Positions 5,084 through 5,666 of a DNA stretch of 5,666 nt are shown here, one piece after another. The first letter of the stretch is position 1. Each line of letters starts with the position of its first letter. The notes under the pieces are model-generated. The model saw only the letters and a list, made by a program, of their open reading frames with translations, was not told the origin of the DNA and ran no database searches. A program made the translations under genes and the position numbers. The DNA is from Deinococcus sp. (GTDB taxonomy: Bacteria; Deinococcota; Deinococci; Deinococcales; Deinococcaceae), in NCBI GenBank assembly GCA_028287665.1, contig JAQBPF010000050.1:1-5666 (forward strand), written 5' to 3'.

Positions 5084-5666
5084 TCAGCGCGCCTTGACCC
5101 GCTCCAACAGCGCCGTATAGCGTTCTTCGCGCTGACGGGTCGCGGCCTTTTGCCAGGCCGACGCCGTACCCGCTGCATAAAACCGTTCGCGGGCACGGGT
5201 CAGGGCGGTATAGACCAGATTGCGGCTGAGCATGGGCATGTGCGCCTCGTGCAGCACGCCCAACACGGTGTGCCACTCGCTGCCCTGCGCCCGGTGAACC
5301 GTGAGGGCATAGCCCAGTTGCAGGTTAAACAGTTCCGCGCCCGCCAGTTCCACGATATTGCCGTCGAAATCCACGGTCAGGCGGCCTCCCTCGGCTTTCA
5401 GGGCGGTGCCAACAGTGCCGTTGAACACTTCGTTGGTGTAGTCGTTTTTGGTCTGCACCACCATGTCGCCGGGCCGGGCCTCGCCTTCGGCAATACGAAG
5501 TCCACCCTCACCAGGATTGAACAGGCTCTGGAGTTGCTGATTCAGCATGTCCACGCCCAACTGCCCCATACAAATGGGCCTCAGCACCAGCACCTGACCG
5601 GGGCCGCCCAGTTCGCGCACCATCAGGGCCACGCGGCGGGCACCGCCATCGGTATCGGTGAGGGTC
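5084..5666 (-). CDS. recD2: RecD2-type DNA helicase, C-terminal part (cut by the right window edge)
   Basis: RecD2 is a superfamily 1B helicase that moves 5' to 3' on DNA with ATP. Unlike RecD of RecBCD it works without RecB and RecC, and in Deinococcus it is linked to DNA repair and stress tolerance. The last 193 codons are visible. In order they contain GQLGVDMLNQQLQSLFNP (early 2A domain), VVQTKNDYTNEVFNGTVG with the following DFDGNIVEL (the SH3-like 2B insertion), LGYALTVHRAQGSEW (motif V region) and NLVYTALTRARERF (motif VI with the arginine finger). The charged tail ends ERVKAR. The frame is open from the right edge, through a GTG at 5630-5632 that is only an internal Val codon, to the TGA at 5084-5086. 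The family length is near 700 residues, so most of the gene lies outside. It is co-directional with the pilin operon, but 215 bp separate them and a shared role is not implied. Confidence 0.95.
   Translation of the reverse strand, partial: TLTDTDGGARRVALMVRELGGPGQVLVLRPICMGQLGVDMLNQQLQSLFNPGEGGLRIAEGEARPGDMVVQTKNDYTNEVFNGTVGTALKAEGGRLTVDFDGNIVELAGAELFNLQLGYALTVHRAQGSEWHTVLGVLHEAHMPMLSRNLVYTALTRARERFYAAGTASAWQKAATRQREERYTALLERVKAR

Noticed and set aside
1..5666. CRISPR array, transposon, phage or toxin-antitoxin/defence genes
   Set aside because: I saw no regularly spaced direct repeats, no transposase or integrase motifs, no terminal repeats and no nuclease or toxin families. Almost all of the sequence is explained by six pieces of known gene families.

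Overview
The window looks like a chromosomal segment of a Deinococcus-type bacterium. Three things point there. The partial CTP synthase begins MRYIFVTGGVVSSLGKGVAS, and the right edge holds the C-terminus of a stand-alone RecD2-type helicase. The middle carries a minor-pilin set whose large member resembles the DUF4900-type proteins I associate with Deinococcus and Thermus. A likely leaderless promoter (TANNNT just before an ATG) also fits that group. The assignment rests on recognising protein families, not on a search.

Every supported gene is on the minus strand, so transcription runs from right to left. From right to left: (1) 5084-5666, the last 193 codons of recD2, open at the window edge. 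(2) 4869-5083, a 215-bp intergenic region with a candidate leaderless -10 box (4875-4880) and a G/C-tract inverted repeat at the expected -35 position. (3) 1024-4868, a tightly packed type IV pilus / competence minor-pilin operon. It holds a PilX/GspK-like protein in two pieces (4281-4868 and 2814-4256), a FimT/GspH-like pilin (2344-2817), a PilV/GspI-like pilin (1857-2360) and a PilW/GspJ-like pilin (1024-1860). The complete genes overlap by 4 or 17 bp, which suggests translational coupling. (4) 891-1023, a 133-bp region with an intrinsic terminator, a possible pyrG promoter and several competing inverted repeats. (5) 1-890, the first 296 codons of pyrG, open at the left edge.

The four pilins together look like a K-H-I-J minor-pilin set. 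In type II secretion and type IV pilus systems such proteins prime pilus assembly and sit at the tip. In Thermus a comparable cluster (pilA1-pilA2-pilA3-comZ) serves piliation and DNA uptake.

The main surprise is that the large K/X-like gene is broken by one in-frame TAA at 4281-4283. The frame is open on both sides from 4868 to 2814, and the residues across the stop read as one continuous protein. The downstream piece has no secretion signal of its own. The second point of interest is the pilin-pyrG junction, where one segment can form the terminator or pair with either an upstream or a downstream partner, the latter touching the pyrG ribosome-binding site. I see no clearly novel multi-gene system, no CRISPR array, no mobile element and no RNA gene.
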